Assembly (NCBI RefSeq): GCF_041737375.1
Contig: NZ_JBGSRV010000002.1
Location: forward strand, 1 to 64,000
DNA: 64,000 bases
DNA from: Vampirovibrio sp041737375
GTDB taxonomy: Bacteria; Cyanobacteriota; Vampirovibrionia; Vampirovibrionales; Vampirovibrionaceae
Reading direction: 5' to 3'
Part shown: positions 7,682-15,788 of the stretch, piece by piece
Position numbering within the stretch: the first letter of the stretch is position 1
Layout of the letters: every line of letters starts with the position of its first letter
The notes under the pieces: generated by a model
What the model was told of the DNA's origin: nothing
What the model saw: the letters and a program-made list of their open reading frames with translations, nothing else
Databases searched by the model: none
Program-made: the position numbers and the translations under genes

Positions 7682-7996
7682 TTAGTAGTAGCCACCCATT
7701 TGCGGCTTAGCAGCAGCCTGTGGAGAAGAAGGCTCGCTGGACAAAGAATTATAGGCCAAGCCACCGCCCACTAACCCGGCTCCACCAACTGCGGCAACAG
7801 TTTTTGGGTTTCTCAACAACGCATTTGCAAATTCATCTTTTTTAACCGTGCCGCCACCCTTTTGACCTTTGGCTAATTCAAAGCCGGGCTTTGCTTTTAC
7901 GTTGCCGGCACTGTTTTTGTATAAACCTGTTTTACCAGCGTGATTTTTGCTGAAAGCCGCTTTGACACCTTTTGCAAATCCACTAATACCTGCCAT
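7682..7996 (-). CDS. Small Gly/Lys-rich protein, unknown function
   Basis: The 104-residue product has a basic N-terminal half rich in Gly, Lys and Ala (FAKGVKAAFSKNH), a hydrophobic glycine-rich stretch near residues 66-84 (TVAAVGGAGLVGGGLAYNSL), and a short tail ending MGGYY. It has no classical signal peptide. An AAT/AAG-rich leader with a GGGG Shine-Dalgarno-like run precedes the ATG. It stands alone between two terminator-flanked units. I recognise no family. Its composition recalls the glycine-zipper protein at 31050, but there is no clear alignment. Confidence 0.6.
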   Translation of the reverse strand: MAGISGFAKGVKAAFSKNHAGKTGLYKNSAGNVKAKPGFELAKGQKGGGTVKKDEFANALLRNPKTVAAVGGAGLVGGGLAYNSLSSEPSSPQAAAKPQMGGYY

Positions 7997-8285
7997 ATTA
8001 AATTCCCCCCATTGTTCGTTAACATTTGTCCCATCAGTAAGATATGCTTAAAACGTTAATTGCAAATACTGGATTTTAAGCTTGAGGCACCAGTAATGAA
8101 TCATTTCGTTTTTTAATTTGTCCTTGTGATTGTATAAAAACAAGTAAATGAGATTTGAGTTGAGTTAATGACAATTTCTTAACAAACGCATCCATTCAAC
8201 TTAAAAAAACAGCATCCCACAGGCCCTGAAAGGACACGGTAGGAGGCTGAATTAAACGTTTTTTCGTGGAACAGAACAGGTTTTA

Positions 8286-9434
8286 TTAAGCGTCTTCCAG
8301 ATATTGGTAAGTTTCGCCTTTGTAGTTGCGAAGCACGGTTCGACCCGGCTCTCGGGACACAATATAATCCGGGGAAACCGGGATTTTACCGCCCCCACCG
8401 GGTGCATCCACCACGTAGGTAGGAATGGCGTAGCCGGTGGTGTGGCCCCGCAGGTGCTCCATAATTTCCAGTCCCTTATCAATACTGGTGCGGAAATGGG
8501 AAGTTCCCTGCACTGGATCGCATTGATAAATATAATAGGGCCGTACCCGAATTTTGAGCAGTTTTTGCATCAAGGTTCTCATCAGCACCGGATCATCATT
8601 CACCCCTTTTAGCAATACGGTTTGGCTAAAAGTGGGAATCCCGGCATCGGCCAGCTTGTTGCAGGCCGCTTCTACTTCGGGTGTGATTTCATCGGGGTGC
8701 AGAAAGTGAATGCTCATATAAAAGGGGTGGTATTTCTTGAGGCGATTCACCAGCTCATCGGTAATGCGCTGAGGAAGCACCACCGGTATTTTGGTGCCAA
8801 TTCGCACAATTTCGATGCTGGGAATGGCTCGCAGGTTCGCCAAAATGCCTTCCAGCTTGTCATCGCTCATCACCAGCGGATCTCCGCCAGAAATCAGCAC
8901 ATCCCGAACCTCGGGGTGATTTCGCAAATACTCGTAGGCGGCGGAAAACTCCACTTCGTGCTTGCCACTGCCCACCAAACGGCTGCGGGTGCAATAGCGG
9001 CAATAAACCGAGCAGGTTTCATTCACCAGAAACAGCACCCGATCTGGATAACGGTGTACCAGTCCGGGTACCACCATGCTGCCATCCTCGCCGCAGGGGT
9101 CGACCATTTCCGCCGAGGTGGTGGTAAATTCGGCCATGCGAGGTATGACGGTTTTGCGAATGGGATCTTGCGGGTCCAGCGGATTGATCAAGTCCAGATA
9201 ATAGGGGGTAATGGCAAACGGTAGGTTTTTACCGGCGGCCTGAAAGGCTTTTTCCTCTTCCCCGGTAACGTGGGCGTATTCCTTCAATTGCGCCAAACTG
9301 GTAATGCGGTTTCTGAACTGCCATTTCCAGTCATGCCACTCAGGCGTTAACTTTTCCTGAGTGTAATTTTTTAGCACTTGGCCATTGGGACACCACAGTG
9401 GCGGGTCCAGGTGATTGGTGAGCATTTGAGCCAT
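8286..9434 (-). CDS. kamA: Lysine 2,3-aminomutase family radical SAM enzyme
   Basis: The 382-residue product carries the radical SAM cluster motif CSVYCRYC (Cys141, 145, 148) and the PLP-binding PGGGGK motif (Lys350), both diagnostic of the KamA/YodO group. Other family blocks are GSGKHEVEFSAAYEYLRNHPEV, split here as two parts around EVEFS, plus ISGGDPLVMSD and HFLHPDEIT. The length is slightly under the clostridial enzyme (about 416). It interconverts L-lysine and L-beta-lysine, used in compatible-solute synthesis or lysine catabolism; a related protein modifies EF-P. No partner gene for any pathway lies next to it. Start 9434 (second Met) is preferred because AAGGGAG sits just upstream. 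The leader contains an unusual structured element. Confidence 0.9.
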   Translation of the reverse strand: MAQMLTNHLDPPLWCPNGQVLKNYTQEKLTPEWHDWKWQFRNRITSLAQLKEYAHVTGEEEKAFQAAGKNLPFAITPYYLDLINPLDPQDPIRKTVIPRMAEFTTTSAEMVDPCGEDGSMVVPGLVHRYPDRVLFLVNETCSVYCRYCTRSRLVGSGKHEVEFSAAYEYLRNHPEVRDVLISGGDPLVMSDDKLEGILANLRAIPSIEIVRIGTKIPVVLPQRITDELVNRLKKYHPFYMSIHFLHPDEITPEVEAACNKLADAGIPTFSQTVLLKGVNDDPVLMRTLMQKLLKIRVRPYYIYQCDPVQGTSHFRTSIDKGLEIMEHLRGHTTGYAIPTYVVDAPGGGGKIPVSPDYIVSREPGRTVLRNYKGETYQYLEDA

Positions 9435-9527
9435 GAGGCGTTCTCCCTTCAATACAGTTCAGGTTGCCGTTAATGGTGGTATTTTTTCTTACATCGTATT
9501 TGCGCTGGGTACTGGGCGGGATAAAGG

Positions 9528-9591
9528 GGCGGACTTGCCATTCCTGAGGTTCTCCTATTCTAGCGAAAGCCTCTGGCCTGACAAGTCCGCC
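9528..9591 (-). promoter_or_regulatory. Structured leader element upstream of kamA
   Basis: Ten-base perfect arms GGCGGACTTG/CAAGTCCGCC (9528-9537 and 9582-9591) enclose inner pairings CCA/TGG and GAGG/CCTC separated by purine-rich asymmetric internal loops and a loop of about 20 nt. On the minus strand it lies about 95 nt before the kamA start. It lacks a T tract, so it is not a simple terminator. It could be a leader regulator or a small RNA. I could not match it to the lysine riboswitch or another known class by eye. Confidence 0.45.
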
Positions 9592-9601
9592 AAACGTATA
9601 A

Positions 9602-9620
9602 GCCGAATTAGCCTGTCGGC
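9602..9620 (-). terminator. Weak hairpin after DUF5069 gene
   Basis: GCCGA/TCGGC arms (9602-9606 and 9616-9620) lie 13 bp beyond the stop of the gene ending at 9634. The flanks are only moderately T-rich on the minus strand, so termination may be partial and kamA may receive read-through from the DUF5069 genes. Confidence 0.3.
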
Positions 9621-9633
9621 GTTTTAGAGCCTG

Positions 9634-10098
9634 TTAAATGCGTTTTTCTTCAATATCGTAGACATCAAAAAAGTGGTAAACCACCTTGCCAGCAGGTACC
9701 ACTTCCGGCACATAATCTTCCATAAACAGTTGCAAGGCGTCTGGAAGGTCTTTAATGGTGGCATAGCGAAGGCTATTGTTCCACTTCACCACTTCCAAAC
9801 GATCTTTTTGCTTGGCGTGTTGCTGGATCCACTCGCCCACTTGCTCATCGGAAGCGCCAGTGGCCACAAAGGCTTTGAGTTCATCGGCATTGATTCCGGC
9901 AAAGCCCAGAAACATGTTATCTAACGGGCAGTCATAGTGGTATTCGCCATTGGTGCCATTCAGCGTGGCCCGGCATTTATCCAGGGCACGGGCGGCCAAC
10001 ACATAGCCTCCAATGGTTTCCCGAGGGCTGCGAGGATAGTCATGGCTCAGATCTTTGGCCAACGCCTTGAGCTGATCAGAAACGGTTGCAGTAGTCAT
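9634..10098 (-). CDS. DUF5069-like protein, copy 2 of tandem pair
   Basis: The 154-residue soluble protein has the pattern I associate with DUF5069: PRSPRETIGGYVLAARALDK near residues 21-40, the CPLDNMFLGFAGI block, and VATGASDEQVGEWIQQHA. No catalytic function is known to me for the family. It is a clear paralogue of the next gene upstream (same length, most motifs shared) with only 66 bp between them, so it is a tandem duplication within one operon. The conserved Cys/Asp (CPLD) site of this copy is changed to CYLD in the other. Confidence 0.75.
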   Translation of the reverse strand: MTTATVSDQLKALAKDLSHDYPRSPRETIGGYVLAARALDKCRATLNGTNGEYHYDCPLDNMFLGFAGINADELKAFVATGASDEQVGEWIQQHAKQKDRLEVVKWNNSLRYATIKDLPDALQLFMEDYVPEVVPAGKVVYHFFDVYDIEEKRI

Positions 10099-10164
10099 TA
10101 TTTGGATACCTCTTCAATAAACTTGACTTAATTCCTATTACTGACTAAGGGTGCTTTTATGGTT

Positions 10165-10629
10165 CTAAAGCCGACCTTCTTCCAGGTCAAAAATATCAAA
10201 GGCGTGATAGATGGGCCGGTGCTTAGGCACATTTTTTTCAATGTAGTCTTCCATAAAAAGCTGGAATGAGTCTTCCATCTCTTTAATATTGGCGTAGCGC
10301 AGGTGATTGTTCCATTTCACAAGCTCCAAACGTTCCATGGGCTTGGCATGCTGGGTAATCCATTCGGCAACGGCTTCATCGCTGGCGCCAGTGGCCACAA
10401 AGGCTTTGAAATCATCGGCTTTAATGCCCGTAAAGCCAAAAAATACATTATCCAAATAGCAGTCAAAATCATATTCCCCGGCCGTGCCATTCAGGAAAGC
10501 TCGGCATTTATCCAAAATGCGGGCGGCAATCACATAGCCCGCCAAGGTGTCTCGGGGGCTTCTGGGTGGTTCCTGGCTTAAATCCTTGGCCAGAGTTTTT
10601 AGCGAGGTTGATTCAATGGTGGTGGTCAT
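10165..10629 (-). CDS. DUF5069-like protein, copy 1 of tandem pair
   Basis: This 154-residue protein matches its downstream neighbour in length and in the blocks PRSPRDTLAGYVIAARILDK, GEYDFDCYLDNVFFGFTGI and VATGASDEAVAEWITQHAKP. It is the first gene of the unit. The gene faces away from an HxlR-type regulator, and the 320-bp gap between them carries several regulator-like dyads, so the pair is probably under HxlR control. HxlR proteins often sense reactive aldehydes or quinones. That would make a stress role possible, but this is inference only. Confidence 0.75.
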   Translation of the reverse strand: MTTTIESTSLKTLAKDLSQEPPRSPRDTLAGYVIAARILDKCRAFLNGTAGEYDFDCYLDNVFFGFTGIKADDFKAFVATGASDEAVAEWITQHAKPMERLELVKWNNHLRYANIKEMEDSFQLFMEDYIEKNVPKHRPIYHAFDIFDLEEGRL

Positions 10630-10760
10630 GCTGGAATATCCTCAAAACGGGCTATAAAACGGTTGTTCAAGAAGTCTCACCCTAGAAGGGACAAACACAT
10701 CCCTGATCTCAGGGAGCGCAGGGCCTTATTTCGAATTCAGGGGACCTCTTTGCAATTGAT

Positions 10761-10870
10761 GTTACTTGTAGTAATCTGGTTACTATAAGTAACTGGTTTG
10801 CAGTATAAATCTGCCGGTTACAAAAGAAAAGTAGGTACTTTTTAGTAACTAGTTTCTAATTGGTAACCAA
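10761..10870. promoter_or_regulatory. Cluster of TTACT/AGTAA dyads, HxlR operators
   Basis: Three related inverted repeats are seen: TTACT-TGT-AGTAA (10762-10774), GTTACT-ATA-AGTAAC (10779-10793) and TACT-TTTT-AGTA (10836-10847), followed by TTGGTAACCAA (10860-10870). The first two centres are 18 bp apart. They occupy the 320-bp gap (10630-10949) between the DUF5069 pair and the divergent hxlR-like gene. The TACT...AGTA form resembles the boxes described for the HxlR/DUF24 regulator YodB, though with shorter spacers. Confidence 0.55.
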
Positions 10871-10949
10871 CTATTTAACGTCGTTTCTTTGTTTATTTCT
10901 CGTCTTTTCTTTTTGAATCTTTCGCTTTCTGAACTGTTAGGAGGCCCTT

Positions 10950-11336
10950 GTGTCTATTCAGCCTTTAAAACCTAAACTGCCGCACAGCCCTTCGGGCTGC
11001 CCTATGGATTCGTTGTTGCGCCTGATTATGGGCCAGTGGACTTGTTATATTTTATGGGTGCTTTGCTCTCAGGGGCCCCAGCGTTTTGGGGTGCTCAAGC
11101 GCAGTGTTCCCGGCCTGTCGGCCAAAGTCCTCACCGAGCGTTTGAGACTGCTGGAAGAGTCTCGCATTGTTTACCGGGATCATGTGGCCACCATTCCGCC
11201 TCAGGTGACCTACGGGTTATCGGAACGGGGTAAAGAACTGGTAACCGCCCTGGATGAACTGTTTGAAATTGCCAAACGCTGGTGCGAAGAAGATAAGGAG
11301 GCGCCAGAAGCCTCCTACGACAGAGATAGCGATTAA
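10950..11336 (+). CDS. HxlR-family winged-helix regulator
   Basis: The 128-residue protein has the HxlR/DUF24 winged helix: the CPMDSLLRLIMGQWTCYIL opening with its sensor-type Cys, then GPQRFGVLKRSVPGLSAKVLTERLRLLEE and the wing TYGLSERGKEL. The start is GTG with TAGGAGG six bases upstream. Relatives use the N-terminal Cys to sense electrophiles or oxidants. A further Cys lies at position 31 (WTCYIL). It is divergent from the DUF5069 pair across a dyad cluster and is followed 42 bp later by a HAD phosphatase. The regulated genes are probably the divergent pair and itself. Confidence 0.88.
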   Translation: MSIQPLKPKLPHSPSGCPMDSLLRLIMGQWTCYILWVLCSQGPQRFGVLKRSVPGLSAKVLTERLRLLEESRIVYRDHVATIPPQVTYGLSERGKELVTALDELFEIAKRWCEEDKEAPEASYDRDSD

Positions 11337-11378
11337 GGGCGGGTTTGCCTTCCGGCCAATGGATAGTATGATGAGGGC

Positions 11379-12194
11379 ATGATTAAACTTGTTGCTTTAG
11401 ATCTTGACGGCACCATCGTCAACGATCAACTTAAAATCAGTCCCAAAGTCCTCAAGGTGTTGAGCCACTTGATTGCCAACACCGAAGTAAGAGTGGTCAT
11501 CGCCACCGGACGCATGTTTTTATCCGCCCTGCCATTTGCCCGTGAAATCGGGATTGTAGAGCCTATGGTCACGTATCAGGGGGCCATGGTTCGGGAAATC
11601 ACTGAAGGACATGCCTTGCGCTTTCATGCCCCCATTGCCATGCCGTTGGCGCAGGAAGTGATGACATCGCTGGTTGAGGAAAAATACCACATCAATTTGT
11701 ATATGGATGATCAACTATGGACCCATCCCAGCAATCACCATGCCAGTTATTACCGGCGGGCTTCCGGGGTAGAGCCTATTTTCCATGATGACTTGCTGGG
11801 CTGCATGATTCAGCCGCCCACTAAAATTATGGTGATTGATGATGAGCGGCTGGACACTTTGTTAGCGTACCTGCTCGGCCATTTTGCCGGACGTCTGTCA
11901 TTCTGCCGCTCTCGCTCCAATTTTTGCGAAATTATTGATGTATCCGCCTCCAAGTGGAACGCCCTGAAGGCGCTGGCCGAGGAATGGGGCATTCAACCCG
12001 ATGAAATTCTGGCCATTGGCGATCAGGGCAATGATCTCTCAATGATTGAGCATGCCGGGGTGGGTGTGGCCATGGGCAATGCCCCGGATTATGTGAAAGA
12101 AAAAGCCAATTTTGTGACCACCACCATCCACCAGGACGGCGCTGCCGAGGCCATTGAAAAGTTCGTGCTAGGCAGCCTGCCATTGAAGGCTTAA
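11379..12194 (+). CDS. HAD-superfamily Cof-type phosphatase
   Basis: The 271-residue protein contains all HAD motifs: LDLDGTIVND with nucleophile Asp8 and Asp10 (motif I), ATGR (motif II), Lys in TKIMVI region, and GDQGNDLSMI (motif IV). The cap between motifs II and III is of the large Cof/type IIB kind. This group dephosphorylates sugar phosphates, pyridoxal phosphate or FMN, and substrates cannot be assigned by motif. A second family signature GVGVAMGNAPDYVKEKANFV lies near the C-terminus. It follows the HxlR gene by 42 bp and could be cotranscribed with it. Confidence 0.9.
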   Translation: MIKLVALDLDGTIVNDQLKISPKVLKVLSHLIANTEVRVVIATGRMFLSALPFAREIGIVEPMVTYQGAMVREITEGHALRFHAPIAMPLAQEVMTSLVEEKYHINLYMDDQLWTHPSNHHASYYRRASGVEPIFHDDLLGCMIQPPTKIMVIDDERLDTLLAYLLGHFAGRLSFCRSRSNFCEIIDVSASKWNALKALAEEWGIQPDEILAIGDQGNDLSMIEHAGVGVAMGNAPDYVKEKANFVTTTIHQDGAAEAIEKFVLGSLPLKA

Positions 12195-12317
12195 AGCAAA
12201 AAAACGCCCCACTGTACCCACCAAACTCAGGACGCATGGGCAAAATAAGCATGCCTTTGTTTTTATGTCTAAGACAGACGCTTATATTAGGAACTCGCCC
12301 AACAAAGGATTGACACC

Positions 12318-13145
12318 ATGCTCTCTCTTATAGGAAATGCCCATCGATCGGTTGACCAGCCTGCCAATCTGTCTCGCGAAGCCCGAACCAAGCGGGAACA
12401 AACATTGGCGTTATGCGGAATGGCTACTTGCATCGCCTCGTTACCGGTATCCTCTCATCAGAACAACAATCCCCTTCCCAATTACTTCCAGCTCAAGATG
12501 CTGGAAGAAATCCGTAATGGCCACCTATTGCCTGTCTCAGCCCCTGAAATTCAATTGGCCCAAGCCGAGAAGAGCATCTTTTCTAAGCTGAACATGCTGC
12601 AAAACATTTATGCCCAGTTGACCCAACAAGATTTTTTAAGAGCTCAGGATACTGTACGTGAGATTTCAGAAGAACGTCACAGGGTTCAGCCGCTCAAGGA
12701 AGGTCGCCAATTGGCTGAGCAAAGCCTGAATAACTTCTGGACATCGCAAAGCCCCGCGCATCAGGAAGCGGCTGTCAAAACGTTTGAAACGACTCAAAAG
12801 GCGCTTAAGAAACTTCAGGAAAGTTTTCCGGCACGGTTTAACCAGTTATTGGTCAATGCCGTACGCAAAAACCATTTGGAAAACATTTCCATATTGGTGG
12901 ACAATGGCGCCAAGGTGGATCTCGCTAACAGGAACAACTGGAGTTTAACCTCTGTGGCGGCCCGGGAGGGAAACACCGAAGCTGCAAAGTTGCTGGAGGC
13001 CTTGGGTGGTCAGAATGATTTTTATCCCAAAGCGATTATAGATTTTGCACGGGATATGAGCAATGCCCAAGATAATGGACAGGCACGTTCCAATGCTTTA
13101 AAAGCCTTGCTGAAGAAAAATCCCCCCACCGACCCTGACAGATAA
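12318..13145 (+). CDS. Ankyrin-repeat-containing protein
   Basis: The 275-residue protein has a long helical N-terminal half with no recognisable domain and a C-terminal section (about residues 176-230) that reads as one to two ankyrin repeats: AVRKNHLENISILVDNGAKV, then NNWSLTSVAAREGNTEAAKLLEALGG. No signal peptide is evident. Ankyrin repeats mediate protein binding, and in host-associated or predatory bacteria some such proteins are effectors. Nothing here shows export. A GATTGACACC segment and a possible promoter precede it. The gene stands between a HAD phosphatase and ispF, both on the plus strand. Confidence 0.65.
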   Translation: MLSLIGNAHRSVDQPANLSREARTKREQTLALCGMATCIASLPVSSHQNNNPLPNYFQLKMLEEIRNGHLLPVSAPEIQLAQAEKSIFSKLNMLQNIYAQLTQQDFLRAQDTVREISEERHRVQPLKEGRQLAEQSLNNFWTSQSPAHQEAAVKTFETTQKALKKLQESFPARFNQLLVNAVRKNHLENISILVDNGAKVDLANRNNWSLTSVAAREGNTEAAKLLEALGGQNDFYPKAIIDFARDMSNAQDNGQARSNALKALLKKNPPTDPDR

Positions 13146-13203
13146 ACCGGCAAAAAAAGTTCTCTCAGAAACCAGTCTAGTTAATTAGGACACGCTATTT
13201 CCT

Positions 13204-13701
13204 ATGCCAGCTTCCCCTCAGTTTCCTTATAAAATAGGTCAGGGTTACGATATTCACCGCTTGGTGGAAGGCCCCCCGCTGATGCTGGGCGGTGTTCAGG
13301 TGGATTTTGCGCTGGGCAGTGAAGCCCATTCGGATGGAGATGTGTTGCTACATGCCTTAATTGACGCCTTGCTGGGCGCCTGCGGTTTGGGGGATATTGG
13401 CGATCACTTTCCGCCTTCCGAGGCGCAATACAAAGGTATTTCCAGCACCCGGTTATTACAGAAGATTTTGCCGCTCATCAGGCAAGCGGGTTACCAGACT
13501 GGTAACATCGATGCCACTGTTTTTCTGGAAAAGCCCAAGTTGGGGCCGTATAAGCAACAAATTCGGGAAAATTTATCGAATTTGCTGGGCTTGCCGCTGG
13601 ATTGTGTGAGCGTAAAGGCCAAAACCGCCGAAAAATTCCCGCCAGTGGGCACCCAAGAGGCCATTGCGGCCAGTGTAACCGCCTTGTTGGTGGCTGTTTA
13701 A
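13204..13701 (+). CDS. ispF: 2-C-methyl-D-erythritol 2,4-cyclodiphosphate synthase
   Basis: The 165-residue protein is a standard IspF. It has GYDIHR with metal ligands Asp16 and His18, HSDGDVLLHALIDALLGA with the third ligand His50, GDIGDHFPP, and the C-terminal KAKTAEKFPPVGTQEAIAA. It converts CDP-ME 2-phosphate into MEcPP in the plastid-type isoprenoid pathway and acts as a cytosolic trimer. Start at 13204 fits a short N-terminal extension (MPASPQFPYK). The stop codon overlaps the convergent lgt stop by four bases. Confidence 0.97.
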   Translation: MPASPQFPYKIGQGYDIHRLVEGPPLMLGGVQVDFALGSEAHSDGDVLLHALIDALLGACGLGDIGDHFPPSEAQYKGISSTRLLQKILPLIRQAGYQTGNIDATVFLEKPKLGPYKQQIRENLSNLLGLPLDCVSVKAKTAEKFPPVGTQEAIAASVTALLVAV

Positions 13702-14486
13702 AGCGGCAATGGGCTGGATGCGCTGGCCTGAATTTGTCGCTTTTTCCAGGAAAGATAGAACAACATGGCCGCCCCAATGGCCATACCACCAATACTAATC
13801 CATTGAGAGGCGCTTATTTGCAGGCTTTGGCTCCATACCAGCTGATCGCCCCGCACAAATTCCAGAACAAAGCGCACCATTCCGGCCAAAATAAAGAACC
13901 ACCAGGTGGTAAAGCCCTCAAACGGCTTGTGTTTGTCCAGTTTTAAAAGAAGGCCCATCACCAATAGCATCAGGGCGGTTTCATAAAGGGGGGCGGGGTG
14001 AACGGCCATGCCGCCCGTTTCGTGCTGATGCGGGTAGTGAATGGCCCAGGGCAAATCACAGGGTGCCCCATAACAGCATCCGGCCAGCAGGCAGCCAATT
14101 CGACCGATAGCCAACCCCAGTGCGGCGGCTGGCACCACGATGTCTCCAAAATGATGCAGCGGGATTTGTTTAAGCCGGGTATAAATCACGGTGGCCAAAA
14201 AGGCGCCAATCACCCCGCCATACCAAACCAGTCCGCCCTGACTGAGCAAGGAACCAATGGGATCTTGAAAGAACTGGGCGGGAAACCAGATGAAATAGAA
14301 GAGTCTAGCGCCGCCAATGCCTGCTATAATGAACCAGATGAGGGCTTCCGTATAGTCATCCACCTTGTCTCCGGCCTGCTTGGCCCGGTAGGCAATTAAA
14401 GCGAAGCCCAGCAAAAAGGCCAGCGCTACTAAAACGCCGTAGGCGTGGATTTTAAGCCCAAAAAATTCAAACAAAAGCGGATACAT
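13698..14486 (-). CDS. lgt: Prolipoprotein diacylglyceryl transferase
   Basis: The 262-residue integral membrane protein transfers diacylglycerol from phosphatidylglycerol to the lipobox Cys of prolipoproteins. Visible signatures are LKIHAYGVLVALAFLLG at the N-terminus, the catalytic-loop region GLVWYGGVIGAF, and GRIGCLLAGCCYG, the equivalent of the Lgt signature. Seven membrane helices are expected. Start 14486 (MYPLLFEFF) is preferred over an upstream Met at 14549, because the latter would overlap the divergent gene at 14534 and adds non-family sequence. The C-terminal tail is Ser/Pro rich. It would lipidate the binding lipoprotein at 5963. Confidence 0.95.
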   Translation of the reverse strand: MYPLLFEFFGLKIHAYGVLVALAFLLGFALIAYRAKQAGDKVDDYTEALIWFIIAGIGGARLFYFIWFPAQFFQDPIGSLLSQGGLVWYGGVIGAFLATVIYTRLKQIPLHHFGDIVVPAAALGLAIGRIGCLLAGCCYGAPCDLPWAIHYPHQHETGGMAVHPAPLYETALMLLVMGLLLKLDKHKPFEGFTTWWFFILAGMVRFVLEFVRGDQLVWSQSLQISASQWISIGGMAIGAAMLFYLSWKKRQIQASASSPLPL

Positions 14487-14533
14487 GGAATGGCCCCAGC
14501 GTTGATGCACGATACTGAGTATCATAAGGGAAT

Positions 14534-15664
14534 ATGAGTCAGGACTCAAATCCAGCGGTTTATTTTAATTGTCAGTTGTGTGGAGAGTGCTGCAGCAGCT
14601 GGAATATTCCCATTGAAACCCATAAAGCGGAGCAGTTACTGCAAAAAGCGTGGGTTCAGCAACGCTTGGCAAGCACCCGGCGGGCCTTGTCCCCTCAGTC
14701 GGCAGAAATTTACCGAATTCCGCTGACGGATGAAAACGTGTGCGTGTTTTTGGCCCCGGATAAACGCTGCCTGATTGAAGTAAACGAAGGGTTAGCCCTG
14801 AAGCCCCATGAATGCAAGCGCTTTCCGTTTGCCACCGTGCGAATGCCCGATGGAACCGCCCGCCATGACACTTCCGCCGCTTGCAAATCCATTTCAGAGA
14901 AACTCCTGCTGGCCTTTCAGCCCATTCTCCCCAAAACAACTGCCCACCCGTCCCAGCCAGCGGACGATACCGCCATTCAGGATTCTCAGGCCTGGCTGGA
15001 AGACATTGGCGATTTCCCCGCACGGGTTCAGGTAAGCGCCTTTAAAACCATGGATTGGCAACACTATATGGCCATTCGCCAAACCTGGCAACGCTGGTTT
15101 GAAGAAGACAATCTATCCGCCGAGCAGGCGCTGGCTCACGTTCAGGCCAGCCTGAACCCTTCTGGCCATTCCGTAAGCCCTCAGCTGCTAAAACCCAAAC
15201 CGTGGCTGAACCAGCTTGTAACCTGTTGTTTTTTACGAAAGCCCTATCGCACCCTGAGTTTACTGAGCCTACTGACCGGTGGAACCTATCATGATTCCCG
15301 GTTGTTTGGAGAACCTGTTGCGCTACGGGCGCAGGCGCAGGTGTTTTGGCACCCAGACCATGAACGACACCTGAAGGCGTTTTTGTACAACCTGCTGTGC
15401 CGAAATCGCTTGTTGTCAGCGGGAGGTTCCGCTGAATCCCTAATAGCCATGGCCGGTATCGCCGCTTTGCTGGTTCGCTGGTACGCCAAAGCATTGGCAT
15501 CCTTACAAGGAGAGGGTCAAACCTGCCAAACGGATGTGGCCACCGCCATTCGCTTGGTGGAGCGTTATTACACCGGTCATCAGCCCAGGTTCTTTCACTT
15601 TTTTATGGGTCGTTTTAAAAGTGGGGTTTTATTAAAAGTGCTGGCCGCATCGCAAACAATGTAG
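14534..15664 (+). CDS. YkgJ/FliB-type cysteine-cluster protein
   Basis: The 376-residue protein opens with FNCQLCGECCSSW (Cys13, 16, 19, 20) and has further Cys in CVFL, KRCLIEV and HECKRFPF, the pattern of the YkgJ zinc or iron-sulfur cluster family that includes flagellin lysine N-methylase. The rest (about 150-376) is helical and of unknown function. It starts 47 bp from lgt on the opposite strand. A second, shorter member lies at 23031. Whether this one modifies a protein is not known; no flagellin gene is in the window. Confidence 0.8.
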   Translation: MSQDSNPAVYFNCQLCGECCSSWNIPIETHKAEQLLQKAWVQQRLASTRRALSPQSAEIYRIPLTDENVCVFLAPDKRCLIEVNEGLALKPHECKRFPFATVRMPDGTARHDTSAACKSISEKLLLAFQPILPKTTAHPSQPADDTAIQDSQAWLEDIGDFPARVQVSAFKTMDWQHYMAIRQTWQRWFEEDNLSAEQALAHVQASLNPSGHSVSPQLLKPKPWLNQLVTCCFLRKPYRTLSLLSLLTGGTYHDSRLFGEPVALRAQAQVFWHPDHERHLKAFLYNLLCRNRLLSAGGSAESLIAMAGIAALLVRWYAKALASLQGEGQTCQTDVATAIRLVERYYTGHQPRFFHFFMGRFKSGVLLKVLAASQTM

Positions 15665-15788
15665 CAATTGCGGAAATCCTGAGTAACCTCTCTGAATACA
15701 CGGCTTTCAATGCGGCAAACCTTGGGATGACTGGCTTTTCAGCCCCCCTGTTTTCAACGTGTTTTCTAAAATTTTAATTTAAAGATTT

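Noticed and set aside
9528..9591. Lysine riboswitch upstream of kamA
   Set aside because: The single rod-like hairpin with 10-bp base does not match the five-helix lysine aptamer.
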